DNA of 64,000 nt from Straminergon stramineum (GCA_963920665.1 OY987263.1:44365218-44429217); one strand, 5' to 3'; positions 1-10,637 are shown, numbered from the stretch's first letter. The notes: generated by a model not told the origin, from the sequence alone. A program made the numbers and translations.

Positions 1-1960
1 CGCTCTTCGGCATGCATTCCTCCATGCCCATGATTTTTTGAAATCGGTCCAACTCCACCTCAACAAGGATTTTCTCTTGAATTGCTTCATCTAATTTCAA
101 TTGTAGCTCCTCCACCTCACTGCCTTTCGTTTGTATCGAAGCATCCTGCAATGTACGGGAAACATTAGGAATGATGGTCCGTACTACTTCTTCACATTTC
201 TTGTCATTCCCAACCTCATCCAAATTCAAGATGATGGACGTCTCCACCGCTTTTGCCTTCTCAAAAGGAAGAGAGAGTTGATCGCTCTCTTGACTTTCTT
301 GCATAAATGGAATGATCACGGAGTCCATGGTAGGCCTACCCCTCTTCAACTCTTGTACTTCGAGCTCCAATTCTTCCATGCACTTTCTTTGAACCACCTT
401 GTTACAACGTTCCTGCTCCATGTTTTTCTGCGACAGTTGCAACTTCATTTCCAAGTCCTCACACTTCATCTTCAACCGATGAATGTCTTCCTCTAAGGCC
501 ATCAAACTTTTTAAGTTCATCACGCCACCTTCAAGAATTGGTGCCACTTTCTCAATGAAATTGCAAAAAGCCAAGGCACCAGTCAACAATTCAAGTGCCG
601 TTTTGGAAAATTCCTCTGCCATGTCCCTAACCCAAAGAGTAATTTCAGCTACCATTTGAGCTGAAGTTCTCAATTTGTATGCGGTTTGCGAAATAGTACC
701 CCAGCCCCCTTTTCCTGCGGGCTGACTAGAACTGCCTGCCTCATTTTCGGGATTAGAATGAAGATGTTGTTCTGCTAGTACTCGCAAATGACTACAACAT
801 TCTAACAGCTTTTTCAATTGATTGGTGGTGGGTATGGAACAAAGAATCTCCAATTGAGCCGAGCTTAAAGTTGCCAAATGTGGATGCCCTCCAGTTCTTG
901 CGCTTAATATTTGTCTTGGGCTCAACCTTTGACTTGGGCTTACGTTTTGATGCGGACTCAACATTCGAATTGGGCTCAATGTTTGGCTTCGCCTTGGCGT
1001 CGTTGGCAACTGAGAAATCAGAGTTGCATATTCCACCAACCTCTCAAGAGCTTTACTATCTATGTAATCTTGAATTCTAGCATTGGTCCTTGCAAGTTGT
1101 TCCTCATTGACCTCTCCATCTGGCGAAAAAGATGACCCACGTTCTTCTACCACTGTTTCCTTGTTTGCAGCCAAGTCTACACTGCCCAAGGTTGTTTCAT
1201 TCGTTGTAGTTTCCTTGCTTGGAGCCATGCTTTGTTCATCCAATGTTATCACATTTGGTGTGGATATGAAGCATGTTGGAGGAGTTACAAAAACCTCTCC
1301 ATCGACACCTCCCGAGGAGACATTGCTCACTTCCGTGCAAGGTTGTGCCACTTCTGCAAGCCTTAATTGTACTGCATCACCTAAAACCTCGGAGACCTTT
1401 GTTGTACGCGTTGTAGTATTTTTTAATACTTTTGCGGTCTTCGTTGGTTCACTTGGTTCTGCCTGAGAATCGTACAAATCGGGAATGTCTTTTTGATTGG
1501 GTTGCAATAAAAGTGGAGAATCCACCTTGGATGGATAAGTTCTCCAATCTACCTTGCGGTTTAAAATGAGTTCTGCATACACCATGGACGCCACACTGTA
1601 ATTTATGCATCCCTTACTCCTTGGCTTGTCCCCAAATAGCGTCCGCCACACCTCCTCCGATCGATGCACAAAATGCTTATTGTTGCAATTACGTGGTTTA
1701 CAACAAAAACCATGTGTATGCACCACGTGGCAATCCCGAGGCCACAACTTGTCAATGTGGTACATTTTAACATACTTCTTGCATGTTTTGAAGGTCCAAT
1801 ATTCCCCTTCCTCCTCCTCCCAACCACTCTCTGCTTTGATGTTCGGGTCATCTAAAATCTCATAGTGAAGCCCATGAGGGGCCCCCTTCGCTTTAGTCCC
1901 TCTCTTTTTTTCACCTCCTGAAGTCCTTTCGTTGTTGATAGGAACACCTTGATCCACCAT
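1..1960 (-). CDS. Unrecognised coiled-coil protein with putative C/H zinc-binding N-terminal domain (3' end outside window)
   Basis: The minus strand is open from an ATG at 1960-1958 to the left edge of the window, about 653 codons with no stop, so the C-terminus is missing. I do not recognise the protein. Residues 1-27 are basic and Gly/Lys-rich. Residues about 50-138 form a compact domain with C60, H68, C92 and H96 (C-x7-H-x23-C-x3-H) and the landmarks TCKKYVKM, KLxPxD, HFVxR and NYS. The same pattern and spacing occur in the broken gene at 6816-7913. A Ser/Thr/Glu-rich linker follows, with a repeated LSPxQ-type stretch near 880-970, then a long Glu/Lys/Leu-rich segment with heptad character (about positions 520 down to 1) that suggests a coiled coil. 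A GTCCGC-rich island lies upstream (2159-2540), and a G-box core CACGTG sits at 2007-2012. Membership of a mobile-element-borne family is possible; function unknown. Confidence 0.7.
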   Translation of the reverse strand, partial: MVDQGVPINNERTSGGEKKRGTKAKGAPHGLHYEILDDPNIKAESGWEEEEGEYWTFKTCKKYVKMYHIDKLWPRDCHVVHTHGFCCKPRNCNNKHFVHRSEEVWRTLFGDKPRSKGCINYSVASMVYAELILNRKVDWRTYPSKVDSPLLLQPNQKDIPDLYDSQAEPSEPTKTAKVLKNTTTRTTKVSEVLGDAVQLRLAEVAQPCTEVSNVSSGGVDGEVFVTPPTCFISTPNVITLDEQSMAPSKETTTNETTLGSVDLAANKETVVEERGSSFSPDGEVNEEQLARTNARIQDYIDSKALERLVEYATLISQLPTTPRRSQTLSPIRMLSPHQNVSPSQRLSPRQILSARTGGHPHLATLSSAQLEILCSIPTTNQLKKLLECCSHLRVLAEQHLHSNPENEAGSSSQPAGKGGWGTISQTAYKLRTSAQMVAEITLWVRDMAEEFSKTALELLTGALAFCNFIEKVAPILEGGVMNLKSLMALEEDIHRLKMKCEDLEMKLQLSQKNMEQERCNKVVQRKCMEELELEVQELKRGRPTMDSVIIPFMQESQESDQLSLPFEKAKAVETSIILNLDEVGNDKKCEEVVRTIIPNVSRTLQDASIQTKGSEVEELQLKLDEAIQEKILVEVELDRFQKIMGMEECMPKS

Positions 1961-2006
1961 GATATATGATTTGAATTTTTGAGCCCTTCGAAAAATAATA
2001 CCACGG

Positions 2007-2012
2007 CACGTG
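2007..2012. promoter_or_regulatory. G-box core CACGTG upstream of the minus-strand gene
   Basis: A palindromic CACGTG lies 47 bases upstream of the ATG at 1960, inside a short dyad (CACGG...CCGTG). CACGTG is the plant bZIP/bHLH binding core. A six-base match can arise by chance, so a regulatory role is only a suggestion. Confidence 0.2.
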
Positions 2013-2158
2013 AATACCGTGTGATGTATGTAAATAAGTAACAGCGTAAATTAGCAATAGTAACAAAAGCTCAAGGACCCCCACTCTCCACCCTATAGGA
2101 GCAACTCACACATAAAGCAGCAATAGCACATCCAACTTGGCGCCGAAGGAGAGTAGAA

Positions 2159-2540
2159 GTGAGAGCAAATGAGGAGGCCGTCCCCCCATATACCCGTCTG
2201 CCACCAAACCTGAAAAATGTCCGCCCCGAAGTGGACCTGGACCTGCCGTCCGCCACGGCGGACGCGGGGCGATCGCTGGGATTGGCGGACGGGCACCTGT
2301 CCGCCCGCTTCGGTGGTGGACGGCCAACTATCCGCCTGCTCTGGACCGCGACCAGACCTCCCGTCCACCAATCGGAACTACGGGCCGCTCCCGGACCATC
2401 CCGTCCGCTCAGGCCGTTTGCCATCCCCGACTGGCTCCGCACCTGGCCATCCGCTTAGGCCGTCTCCCATTGCCGACCAACGACATCCAGCACTGTTCAC
2501 CTCGCTTTGGAGCCCACCTAATGTCAGTCCGCCGGCAGTC
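2159..2540. repeat. GC-rich GTCCGC/GCGGAC island upstream of the 1-1960 gene
   Basis: This block is sharply richer in G+C than its AT-rich surroundings and is full of GTCCGC, CCGTCCGC and CGGACG motifs in both orientations. It starts about 200 bases upstream of the minus-strand ATG at 1960. Similar islands lie upstream of the genes at 6816 and 9610. Short frames called in the block on both strands are compositional artefacts. Confidence 0.6.
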
Positions 2541-5500
2541 CTAAAGCATTGAATTCTGAGAAGGATAGATTCATGTACAAAAAATACTCTTGAATGCTAG
2601 AAGTATCCAATGTAGTATTAATGTAAGAAAAGATAATTCCAAATATTCCTTCCCACATTTAAACATGCTCTCCAAAGTCCAAACCCTATACCCCAAACCC
2701 TAAACCCTTAGTCTTAGCACATTATTTTTGGTATTACTAAGAGAATGGTGTTGGCACCTCTTTTGGAATACATTTGATGTTTATAAAAGAGTTAACCTTT
2801 TATAAATATTTATTACTATTTAATGTCCAATATTTTCTTATATGGGTATTTTATAGTTATCTTCTATAGTGGGTTGTGTTTTATACACTTAATAGGTGAT
2901 TTATTGATAAGCCCCTCCCATCCCTCCCGTAAGTCTTGGTTTCCTTAGGATTATTTCTTTTAATTAGCCATTGGGGTTTTTTTTACTTTGACACCATTAT
3001 ATGCAATATGGACCTTTTTCTTTTTTGATGGGTCTATATTCTTAATTAATTTCTAGCCATGGACATTTGATTGAAATCATCTGGCTATTTCTCGATCATA
3101 CGACAATTTTTTACACTTGGTTGTAGGTCAAGAAATTATTAGAAGCTTCCATGCTTAAGATGGATTTTTTACACTTGTCAATTTGACTTGACTAGTGTCT
3201 TTTGCTTCATTGGTTGTCATTATAGGTTTGCCTAGCACATCATAGAGGGTACTGTGATGGATGACTACAAGTGGTCCTTAAAAAATCCTTCAATTATGGA
3301 GAGTTGATTTTTCCTAATTTGAGGGTTCCTTCTAATACAAGTTTGACTGACTTGGCTAATTTTTTATCCCTAGACACCAAGTCATTAATTCTTGGGGCCT
3401 ATGGGTGGTTGGGATCCAAAGCACGTTTTCTTGGAGACCACGACATGGACTTGACCTAACATTAATTAAACACTGCTATGGCCAATATATAAGGGATTGA
3501 AGCTACCCTTGAGCCTTCACAATTTCATATTGTTGGCTTTTACAAGGTGCTGGAAGTGACTACGGTTGGTGGGAGTGAGGTCCAGGATGGCGTCTACACA
3601 AGTCATCTATGGAACACAATGTGTTAGGCTTTGATTTGTATTTTGTTGTTCATTTTCTTGTGTGTAGTTTTGAGCTTTGCTTGTTGATTTTTCTTTTGTG
3701 ACTGCTATAACACGGTGTTGTCGGCTGAAGACACCTTGTCTACGACTTACTAACATTCCGATGTTTGATTTGTCATGGGGACATGTGAGGTCCACAACCT
3801 CTTTGGTTAAATCTTTATGGCGGCTCTATCCAAGGACTTTGGCAACAAATTCTTTTTATTTGGGACTCTAAATCACTTTGTGTTTACAAAGATTTAGTTT
3901 ATAGCATGAGTAGCTATTTATGACTTGACACATATATTATATGTACCATATAATGATGTTATGACCTTTATTTGGTACTTTGTACTTAATACTTCTTTAC
4001 AAAAGTTTATTGAGTGGTATTATGTTTATTTGGTGGTTTGTGGTAGTTTGATGGCTGATGTGAGTGATCTCCATTTTGCTTTATACTATCTTTCTCCTTT
4101 TATGTACTTTTTGGATTATGATTTGTTTGTTATTTCTAGAAAAGGCCCTATTTGGGGATGTCCCTCCCACCCACCCGGGTTGCCAAAAAATCAGAATTAT
4201 ACAACCCTCAATTGTACATATTGAATTTAGAACATTGCACAAATTTTCAAAATTATTGATGCGATGTGTGAAATATGTTTTACTTATGAGACTATGATTC
4301 CTTTGCAGTTTGGAATGCAATCATGACAATATAATGCAGATGTAGACCTTTCTTACTTTGTCATGTACTCATGTGAGTACGTTACTCAAGTAGGTTTCAA
4401 TTTTTCTTAAGATTGAGCACCTCAATTATCACTTTATTATGAGCCATTAAATAAATGTCGAACATTCAATTATAACTTGGAGTGTGTCTTCAATTTTTGT
4501 TGTCAAATGTATTCATAGTTTAGAACACCAATATGAAATTATGAATAGACTAAAAGAAATTATATTATCTTGTTATTCTATTATAACATTTATCGAATGT
4601 ATGGGATGGTGCTAAAATGATTCAAGCATTTTAATGTAATGTGAAATGTTGTGGACAAGATTAAAGTAAGCATTTATACAACAAAATGAATTGAAAATTC
4701 ATATCATATACACTTTGACACTTATACCTATGTATACTTGTGTGCATCCTAAATTGTAAACCGATCATAAATTGATCACAACCCCAAAATATTAGAGCTT
4801 AGGTAATGTACAATGTGATTGACCTTCAAATATGATGAGTTTTCAATTACAAGAAATTAGAAATGGTCATACTTCAATGATTACAAGTGTGTTTCATCTC
4901 AAAACTTTTTTGCAAATGATTATATAGAAAGGTTCATAATATCATATCTTTTAAATTATAAATTTACAATATTGATTGAATTGCTTATGTTAATTTTGTA
5001 GTTATGTAGGCCTAGGATTTTCTAAAATCTGGAATCCCTAAAGCCTTCATGCTTTCTTTCCCATCAAATATCACTCAAAACTGCCATTTTGAATGCAAAG
5101 AGACAAAAATTTTAAAAATTGATTTTTGGACATATTTAACGATAGGAATTTATACTAGACTAGTATAAAAGTTAATTGAGTTATCTTGTCATCTTGAAAA
5201 CTTTGAGTACATACATTGCGCATGGTATTTGCATTTAAAGTAAGCCCAAGAAATCTTTTCTTCCATCTTGCTATACTAGATTGTTGGGCTTCTCATTTTC
5301 TTCACTTTAGATTTTTTACATTAATGAATTTCATTTTACAATATCTCGTGTTGAAAAATTTAACTCTTGAGTGAAGAATCTTGAACCAAAAATTTAGAAA
5401 TAAATCATTTAATTGAGATCACATATCACAAAAGTCTCGTATAAGAGTATAGTTGTGTAGGGCCTTTGGGAGTTTAGGGATTCATTGTTTTCCTTGAAAG

Positions 5501-5790
5501 GCATGAAAAAGAATAATAAATATTATAAATTGAACCACGAAGGCTTTTATTATGATCTTAACATCAAATTTCTTTTGCTATTAGTCAAAAAATATTGTTG
5601 ACATCACAAACTTGTACAAAAGCACCAATGTAAAACAAAATTTCTTTACACACTTATTTGAATTCTTGATTTACAAGTCAAATGATTTTTCAAACAAGAG
5701 ACTTTGGGATGTCACTTTTGATAGTTGTATCAATTTAAGACCTCTTGATATAACATATTAAAAATAATTTCTCTACTTTTCTTAATTCAC
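2541..5790. other. AT-rich spacer, no supportable gene
   Basis: No frame shows family resemblance or sustained coding character. Two telomere-like AAACCCT units occur near 2683-2707. About 3000-3900 contains short broken frames and a G/T-rich tail near 3540-3870 that could be the decayed 3' end of a non-LTR element, but no reverse-transcriptase motif is visible. About 5028-5800 resembles the leader of the 8325-8990 segment and the left part of the TTAA-flanked element at 17079 (CCCTAAAG near the start, then a shared CACTCAAAACTGCCATTTT stretch). It is therefore probably a decayed member of that family. Confidence 0.5.
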
Positions 5791-5814
5791 CATATAATGC
5801 AAGCTCTGCTCGCT

Positions 5815-6400
5815 AAACCGTCCGTCCACCCATCTCCACATAGTTCAAAACACCTCTCCCGCCCATCCGCCCGTCCACCAATTCAGAAATTGAAAAACTC
5901 CTCCCTCTCTCCCTCCCTCCCGCCTAGCTCTCCCCTCCCCTCCCACGCTTCTCTCCGTCCGCCCGTCCGCCCAAGTAAGGATTCCGAAATTGAAAAACAC
6001 CTCCCTCCGCGGTCCCGCCCACCTCTCCCCTCTGACCTTCTTCTCCGTCCGCGCGCCCATCTGCCTGACTGCCCGTCCGTCCGTCCGCCCAAGTAACAAT
6101 TCCGAAATTGAAAAACACCTCCCTCCCGCGGTCCCGCCCACCTCTACCCTCTGCCCTTCTTCTCTGTCCGCCCGCCCGTCTGCAGTCCCCGTCCGCAGTC
6201 CCCGTCCGCATTTTCCGTCCGCCTGTTCGGAGTCCATCCGCATTTCTCGTCCGCGTCCGCGCTGCTCCGTCCGCTTCTTGTCGGTGACCGTGCGATCCAG
6301 CGGACCGTGATTTCGGACCACCCAATCTGCCCGTCCACCTTCGTGCCGTCCGATGCGGACGGCAACGTCCGCATATCCTAAAGCGCCGACCGCATAAATG
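5815..6400. repeat. GC-rich GTCCGC island with three ~100-bp tandem units
   Basis: The island has three imperfect tandem units, starting near 5880, 5983 and 6096. Each contains an ATTCNGAAATTGAAAAAC core followed by CCTCCCTC, CCCGCCCACCTC and a CCGTCCGCC-rich tail. After the third unit it continues as CCGTCCGCA-type repeats to about 6375. It ends about 420 bases upstream of the ATG at 6816 and is the counterpart of the islands at 2159-2540 and 9000-9440. Polypeptides predicted from it on either strand are repeat translation, not genes. Confidence 0.7.
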
Positions 6401-6815
6401 GTGGCACGAACGGCTCATTTCTTCACGATCGTTTCCCTTCCGGAGTGGGTGATCCAGTGCCTTCGGGAATCTACGCGCCCCTTCCGGCTTGGTGCGTGAA
6501 CGATTGTGTTTGTATTACTTTTTTTTAATCGGATTGGTTTGAGTGATTAGGGGTTGCCCCAACTTATAAGTCTTGAAATTTACGGAGTTCATTTGAGTGT
6601 TCTTAATTACTTGAACCGTGTTTGAGTTGATTGGGTTGTCAGAAACTCAAGGTGTTCAAGTTTACGGTTGATTTGGTTGTTAGTAACAGTAGGTGGAATT
6701 TGTTTTAATCCAAATTCTTACTTTTCATTTGGTACATTTAGCCAAAGCGGGTGGAAATTGGATTTAAACTTTGTAATCCTTTCGGTACATTATTAATTGA
6801 GGTTTGGAGGTTATC

Positions 6816-7913
6816 ATGTCGCACGGAAGTGGTGGAGGAAGTAAGAAGGGGAAATCACAAGAGATCAATTGGAGAGATTTGGAAGATGTAACTTGCGTTG
6901 CGGAGAAGGGATGGGAAAAAGAGCCCAAGAAAATATGGGATTGCACAACATGCAAGAAGTACGTCAAAATGACACACCTCTCCAAACTAGGGCCACATGA
7001 TCGCGCAGAGGTGCAAGTTCGTCGTTGGGAGGGACAAATGTCCACATGTAAGAGTGAACACTTTGTTTGCCGATACGAGGAGATAACATCTGCATCAGGT
7101 TTACCAAGCTCCAAACCAAACGTCATGAACTATTCGAACATGGCTATGATTTGGGCGGAGATAGTACTCCATAAAGAAGTAGATTAGCGCACGGTTGCAG
7201 GGCGCAATGTCAGGAATTTGACTCACGAGGAAGCCATAATTCCTACTAACTGGGTTGGACCAAGCGATTGCATGCCGGAGTGGTCCAATCGAGGCTATGG
7301 AGGACTTCCTTTGGTCGTCTTGAAGGATGCTAAAGATGATTGGTCAGATGAAGATGAAGATGATGATGATCCAGCACCCGTGACATTTGGTGAGAGACAT
7401 GAACGTCGAGAAGATCGGGAAGACATTGAGTACCAACAACAAATACAAGAGGCCATGCGTCGAAGCGTGGAAGACTGGGGTCGGCAAAATGATGGGTCCT
7501 ACTACCATGACTATAATGCACGTGGATCACGAGATGGGACAGGTGGTTCAGATTATGGTAATGCCCCCCAAGTTGGCTCTCAAAGTATAGGAGGAAGCCA
7601 TTGACCGACACACTATGGTCAGTATGGTGGTTCTAGCCAAGGAGGCTCTCAATACTACTCTAGATCGACTACACATGGTTCATATGGGCATCAGAGAGGC
7701 CCTTATTATGGCAAATCAAGTGAAAGAGGGTCCTGGGAGAGTGCTCCAATTCCTCCTCCAACCTTTGGAGGTCCTTCTTATGGAAATGAATATGGACAAG
7801 GAGGTGCATCAAGTGGATATGGTTACAACTATGGGGGTGGACCATATATTGGGGTACATCCTTTAGGCCCAAATGACAAGAAGGATTCGGATTCCGATTC
7901 CGATTCCGAGTGA
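6816..7913 (+). pseudogene. Broken paralogue of the 1-1960 gene: C/H domain, acidic/UIM-like segment, Gly/Tyr/Ser-rich tail
   Basis: One frame of 365 codons runs from ATG 6816 to TGA 7911-7913, interrupted by TAG at 7185-7187 and TGA at 7602-7604. Residues 40-123 match the 1-1960 protein: C46, H54, C78 and H82 keep the exact C-x7-H-x23-C-x3-H spacing, with TCKKYVKM, KLxPxD, HFVxR and NYS shared. The first stop falls where the relative has Trp (VDW), so it is probably TGG to TAG; the second could be CGA to TGA. Downstream are an acidic run (WSDEDEDDDDP), an acidic stretch with A-x3-S that looks like a ubiquitin-interacting motif (Ala at residue 213), a Gly/Tyr/Ser/Gln-rich low-complexity region, and a C-terminal SDSDSDSE. 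AATAAA at 8086-8091 is a plausible poly(A) signal. The unbroken frame on both sides of the stops argues for recent decay or readthrough. Function unknown. Confidence 0.7.
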
Positions 7914-8990
7914 AGTAGTTAAGTAGAGTATGGTATTCTAGTCATCTTATGTTTGTTTTACTGTATGGTTCACTTATTGTAATGTACATAGACGGTAGAG
8001 TGCGGCAAATATAGCACAATGCTCTTGATGAGTTGTAATCACGTTTTTGTGATTTTGATACAAATACATTGTATTTTTATATTTTAATAAAGCGATATTT
8101 CTGTCACGTAATTTGTAGGATTTAATACCATTGATGTATGACTATGGGTTAATGGGTATTTGTGAAAATGGAAAATGTATTGGACTACTTTCTATAATTT
8201 TCTCATTTCAATCATTCAATGTGAATAGGTGAATTGCAAATGCAAAGGGTGTCCCAAATATACAATAGAGATTTGTAGAATAGTGAGAACCACCATTTTA
8301 GTTTCATTTGCTATTAGAAATTGAACCCTAAACCCTAGAAGTCCGAAGGCTTTTTTCCATCAAAGACCATTTAGTGATTTAGAATTGCCATTTCAATTAC
8401 AAAGAACTAGAAAATGTAGGAACAATGTTCTTGGCATGTCGGATTGTACGATTTTGTACTACAGCAATTTATGAATGTGTAGAAGTAAAATCAAAAACTT
8501 AACCCACATAGATTGTAAGTTATTTGGCTATTTGCATTCAAGGTGACTAAAACAAATGATTTTGCTATTTGCTTGACTAGATTTTGGCTTCTAATTATTG
8601 AAACAATAAATCTTTCCACTTGTGAGTACGATTTTATAATTTTGTATGTTGAAGACTTGAAGAATTTATATGAGAGCATGAGAATGTAGGAAGAAAAATT
8701 CTCCCAAAAGATGTTTAGTTTTTATTCATAAGAGAATTGATAAGTTGAGTATATTCAAGATAGATACTAGAACATTAATAATTTTAAGATAAAATTATGT
8801 GAACATGAGAATCTCAACGGTGAGAGTATTTCAAACAAGCAAACGTCATCGACTATTGCTCTATAATTTTTTTTCATTTCCATGATAGATGATTTACTTG
8901 ATTCTCACTTTGGTTTGAAACTAAAATGTTGAATATGATACCTATGTTTGACTTAGAGATGTTCAAGAGAAATTAGAATCTCCGATCATG
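7914..8990. other. AT-rich 3' flank and decayed repeat
   Basis: This holds the likely 3' end of the broken gene (AATAAA at 8086-8091). From about 8325 it carries a repeat resembling 5028-5790: CCCTAAACCCTAG, then a GCCATTT block, then AT-rich sequence up to the next GC island. No gene is visible. Confidence 0.4.
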
Positions 8991-8999
8991 CAATTCATC

Positions 9000-9440
9000 T
9001 CTTCCGTTCGCCTCGTTTCATCCGTCTGCCGTCGCCGGACGGGCTGCCGCATCCACGCCATCCACACCGTCCGATCCTGCGGACAGCCTACCATCCGTCT
9101 GATCGGACAAGGTCGCGGCGTCCGCGACAAGCCGGCCGTCGGATCTGGCAGACACCGATCGTCCTGTTGATCAGACGGCCGGCTCGAGGCGGACGGATGA
9201 TCGTCCGCATAGTCGGACGGCTGGCTCGGGGCGGACGGAAGACCGTCCCCGGAATTGGACGGCCAGGACAAGGCAGACGGCCATCTCGAGGCGGTTGGAG
9301 TGCGGCCGAACGATCGGATGGCTGCAATGAGGCGGACGGAATGCCGTCTGCATGATCGAACGGCCGCGACGAGGCGGATGGGGATGAGCCGTCCGCCCCA
9401 TATAAGAGGGGCGGACGGCCCGTCCGCAATCACTTTTGCC
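9000..9440. repeat. GC-rich GCGGACGG island upstream of the kinase-like gene
   Basis: The island consists of roughly 43-base imperfect tandem units of the type CGGACGGCTGGCTCGGGGCG followed by GACGGAAGACCGTCC. Many are self-complementary, so the block is dense in short dyads. Units are clearest between about 9170 and 9430. It ends in a TATA-like TATAAGAG at 9401-9408 flanked by GTCCGCCCC and GGGGCGGAC, about 200 bases upstream of the ATG at 9610, which makes a promoter role plausible. Related islands lie upstream of the 1960 and 6816 starts. Confidence 0.65.
9401..9408 (+). promoter_or_regulatory. TATA-like element of the kinase-like gene
   Basis: TATAAGAG lies at the downstream edge of the GC island, 202 bases before the ATG at 9610. 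The position suits a TATA box with a leader of about 170 nt. There is no transcript evidence. Confidence 0.35.
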
Positions 9441-9609
9441 TTGCCCCTTGCGTTTTGCAAGTGTGGAGTGCAAAGCTTGGTGGTTCGTCCTCCATTGGTT
9501 CCTCTCCTCAGGAAGGCGGAAGTCTTATTTGGGGGCCCCACTATTGCCATTTTTTGTAGCAAACTTCGAAGTTTTAGTTACAAATTTCGGGTATTAAAAA
9601 TTTATCACA

Positions 9610-10532
9610 ATGCCAAGATCGAAGAAGGCAGCAAAGGGAAAACAAGTGGTACAAGAGGTGGAAAGTAAGGAAATTCCATCCAATGCATGCAAAGCATTCA
9701 TGACCGAATGCATTGCAAAATTCTATGAATTGGAAACCACTGTGTCTCTTGACACAAAATATGTAAGATATGGAGAGGAGTGTCCATCCAAATTCAAAGC
9801 AGACATGACACAAAGAATGTTGGATGCCTTATACGTTCCGCAATGGCAACATGAGACGGAGAAGAGGGGTTTCAACAAATGTTTGGAGAACAAGGTGCAT
9901 GATGCATTGTGGAACGTTGATGTGGTTCTCGGAAAATACAGAAAACAACATCGTACAAATGATGAAGCCTTTGAGCAAGTCATTCTCAAAGCTCAATTGT
10001 TTATTGGGCGTTGCGCCCCATTTGCGAAGAGGCGTAATAGACGAGGGTCTTTGGGTTGGAGGACTAGCGATGAGGGTCTTGCTCAATTGGATATGGGTAG
10101 ACATCATCTTATAGCGCTTCCGGACACCACACGGGTGATTCCCCAAGATGACTTAATCATAAAGGGAGGATGTGCAACGATTCGGAGGGTGAGAATTGAA
10201 GGATGTCTAGGGATAGCTCCATCTTAGGAGTTCGCAGCAAAGATATCCAACCACCATGGTACGCAACCTCAGCTTGCAAAGTTGGAACATCAGAATGAAT
10301 CAATGGCAGTGAGGATTCCACATTCATGAGTCATACGGTTTGTTGCAGTTCATGCAAGAACAAATGAAGGGTACTCGTATTGGTGGAATGGCGGAACACT
10401 TCGGCAAATGTTGAACCTGGATAATGATTATCCAAACAATATATATATTCGATTACAGTATTCGAACCCAACAGAGTCCGATGTGACTAAAGCTTTTCAT
10501 CTCACTCGGTTTCGGAAGAAGCGCACCGAGCT
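9610..10532 (+). pseudogene. Divergent protein-kinase-like gene, 5' part (N-terminal extension and N-lobe), cut by a retroelement
   Basis: The frame runs from ATG 9610 to the retroelement junction at 10532 and contains TAG at 10225-10227 and TGA at 10327-10329; both could be single transitions from TGG and CGA. Residues 1-180 are a Lys/Glu-rich extension I do not recognise. The N-lobe follows: a glycine-rich-loop-like GGCATIRRV (about 186-194), an FAAK (lysine 211) like the VAIK lysine, and a hinge-like YSYWWNGGTLRQML. The rest of the kinase resumes in the same frame at 16066 (ELAWALVH...), with HND-type catalytic loop motifs. Without the insertion the reading frame would be about 493 residues. 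A GC island with a TATA-like box lies upstream. The kinase assignment rests on motif order and spacing; the family is very divergent. Confidence 0.65.
10528..10532. repeat. Left target-site duplication GAGCT
   Basis: GAGCT lies directly before the TG of the retroelement and is repeated at 16066-16070 directly after its terminal CA. Collapsing the two copies restores a continuous kinase reading frame. Confidence 0.85.
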
Positions 10533-10623
10533 TGTCGCGCCCCTTAGTGACACTTAAGTATCAAGTGCTTGAGAAGCATTGGAAGGGAACTTAAGGTGGT
10601 AAGTGTCACTAAGGGGTGCGACA
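10533..10623. repeat. 91-bp palindrome in place of the 5' LTR
   Basis: It opens TGTCGCGCCCCTTAGTGACA and closes with the near-exact inverse, GTGTCACTAAGGGGTGCGACA-type ends. Read in reverse complement, it matches the first 90 or so bases of the 3' LTR (14956-15045), including the loop. So the left end of the element is the LTR's terminal hairpin with its loop inverted, followed two bases later by the PBS. About 1 kb of expected 5' LTR is absent. Confidence 0.8.
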
Positions 10624-10625
10624 CT

Positions 10626-10637
10626 TGGTATCAGAGC
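10626..10637 (+). other. Primer-binding site for initiator-Met tRNA
   Basis: TGGTATCAGAGC is the usual plant LTR-element PBS complementary to the 3' end of tRNA-iMet. It lies two bases after the CA of the palindromic left end, as expected at the LTR/internal junction. Confidence 0.85.

Noticed and set aside
2683..2707. Telomere-like AAACCCT repeats
   Set aside because: Only about two units; too short to indicate an interstitial telomere.
3000..3900. Possible LINE remnant
   Set aside because: Only a G/T-rich tail reminiscent of such elements; no endonuclease or RT motif, so not called.
5845..6418. Overlapping frames of 69-164 codons on both strands in the GC island
   Set aside because: They are translations of GTCCGC tandem units in several frames with no family resemblance; composition explains them.
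8963..9668. 199-codon minus-strand frame and others over the island at 9000-9440
   Set aside because: Arg/Pro/Ser repeats arise from CGGACGG units in all frames; the island is better explained as an upstream repeat.
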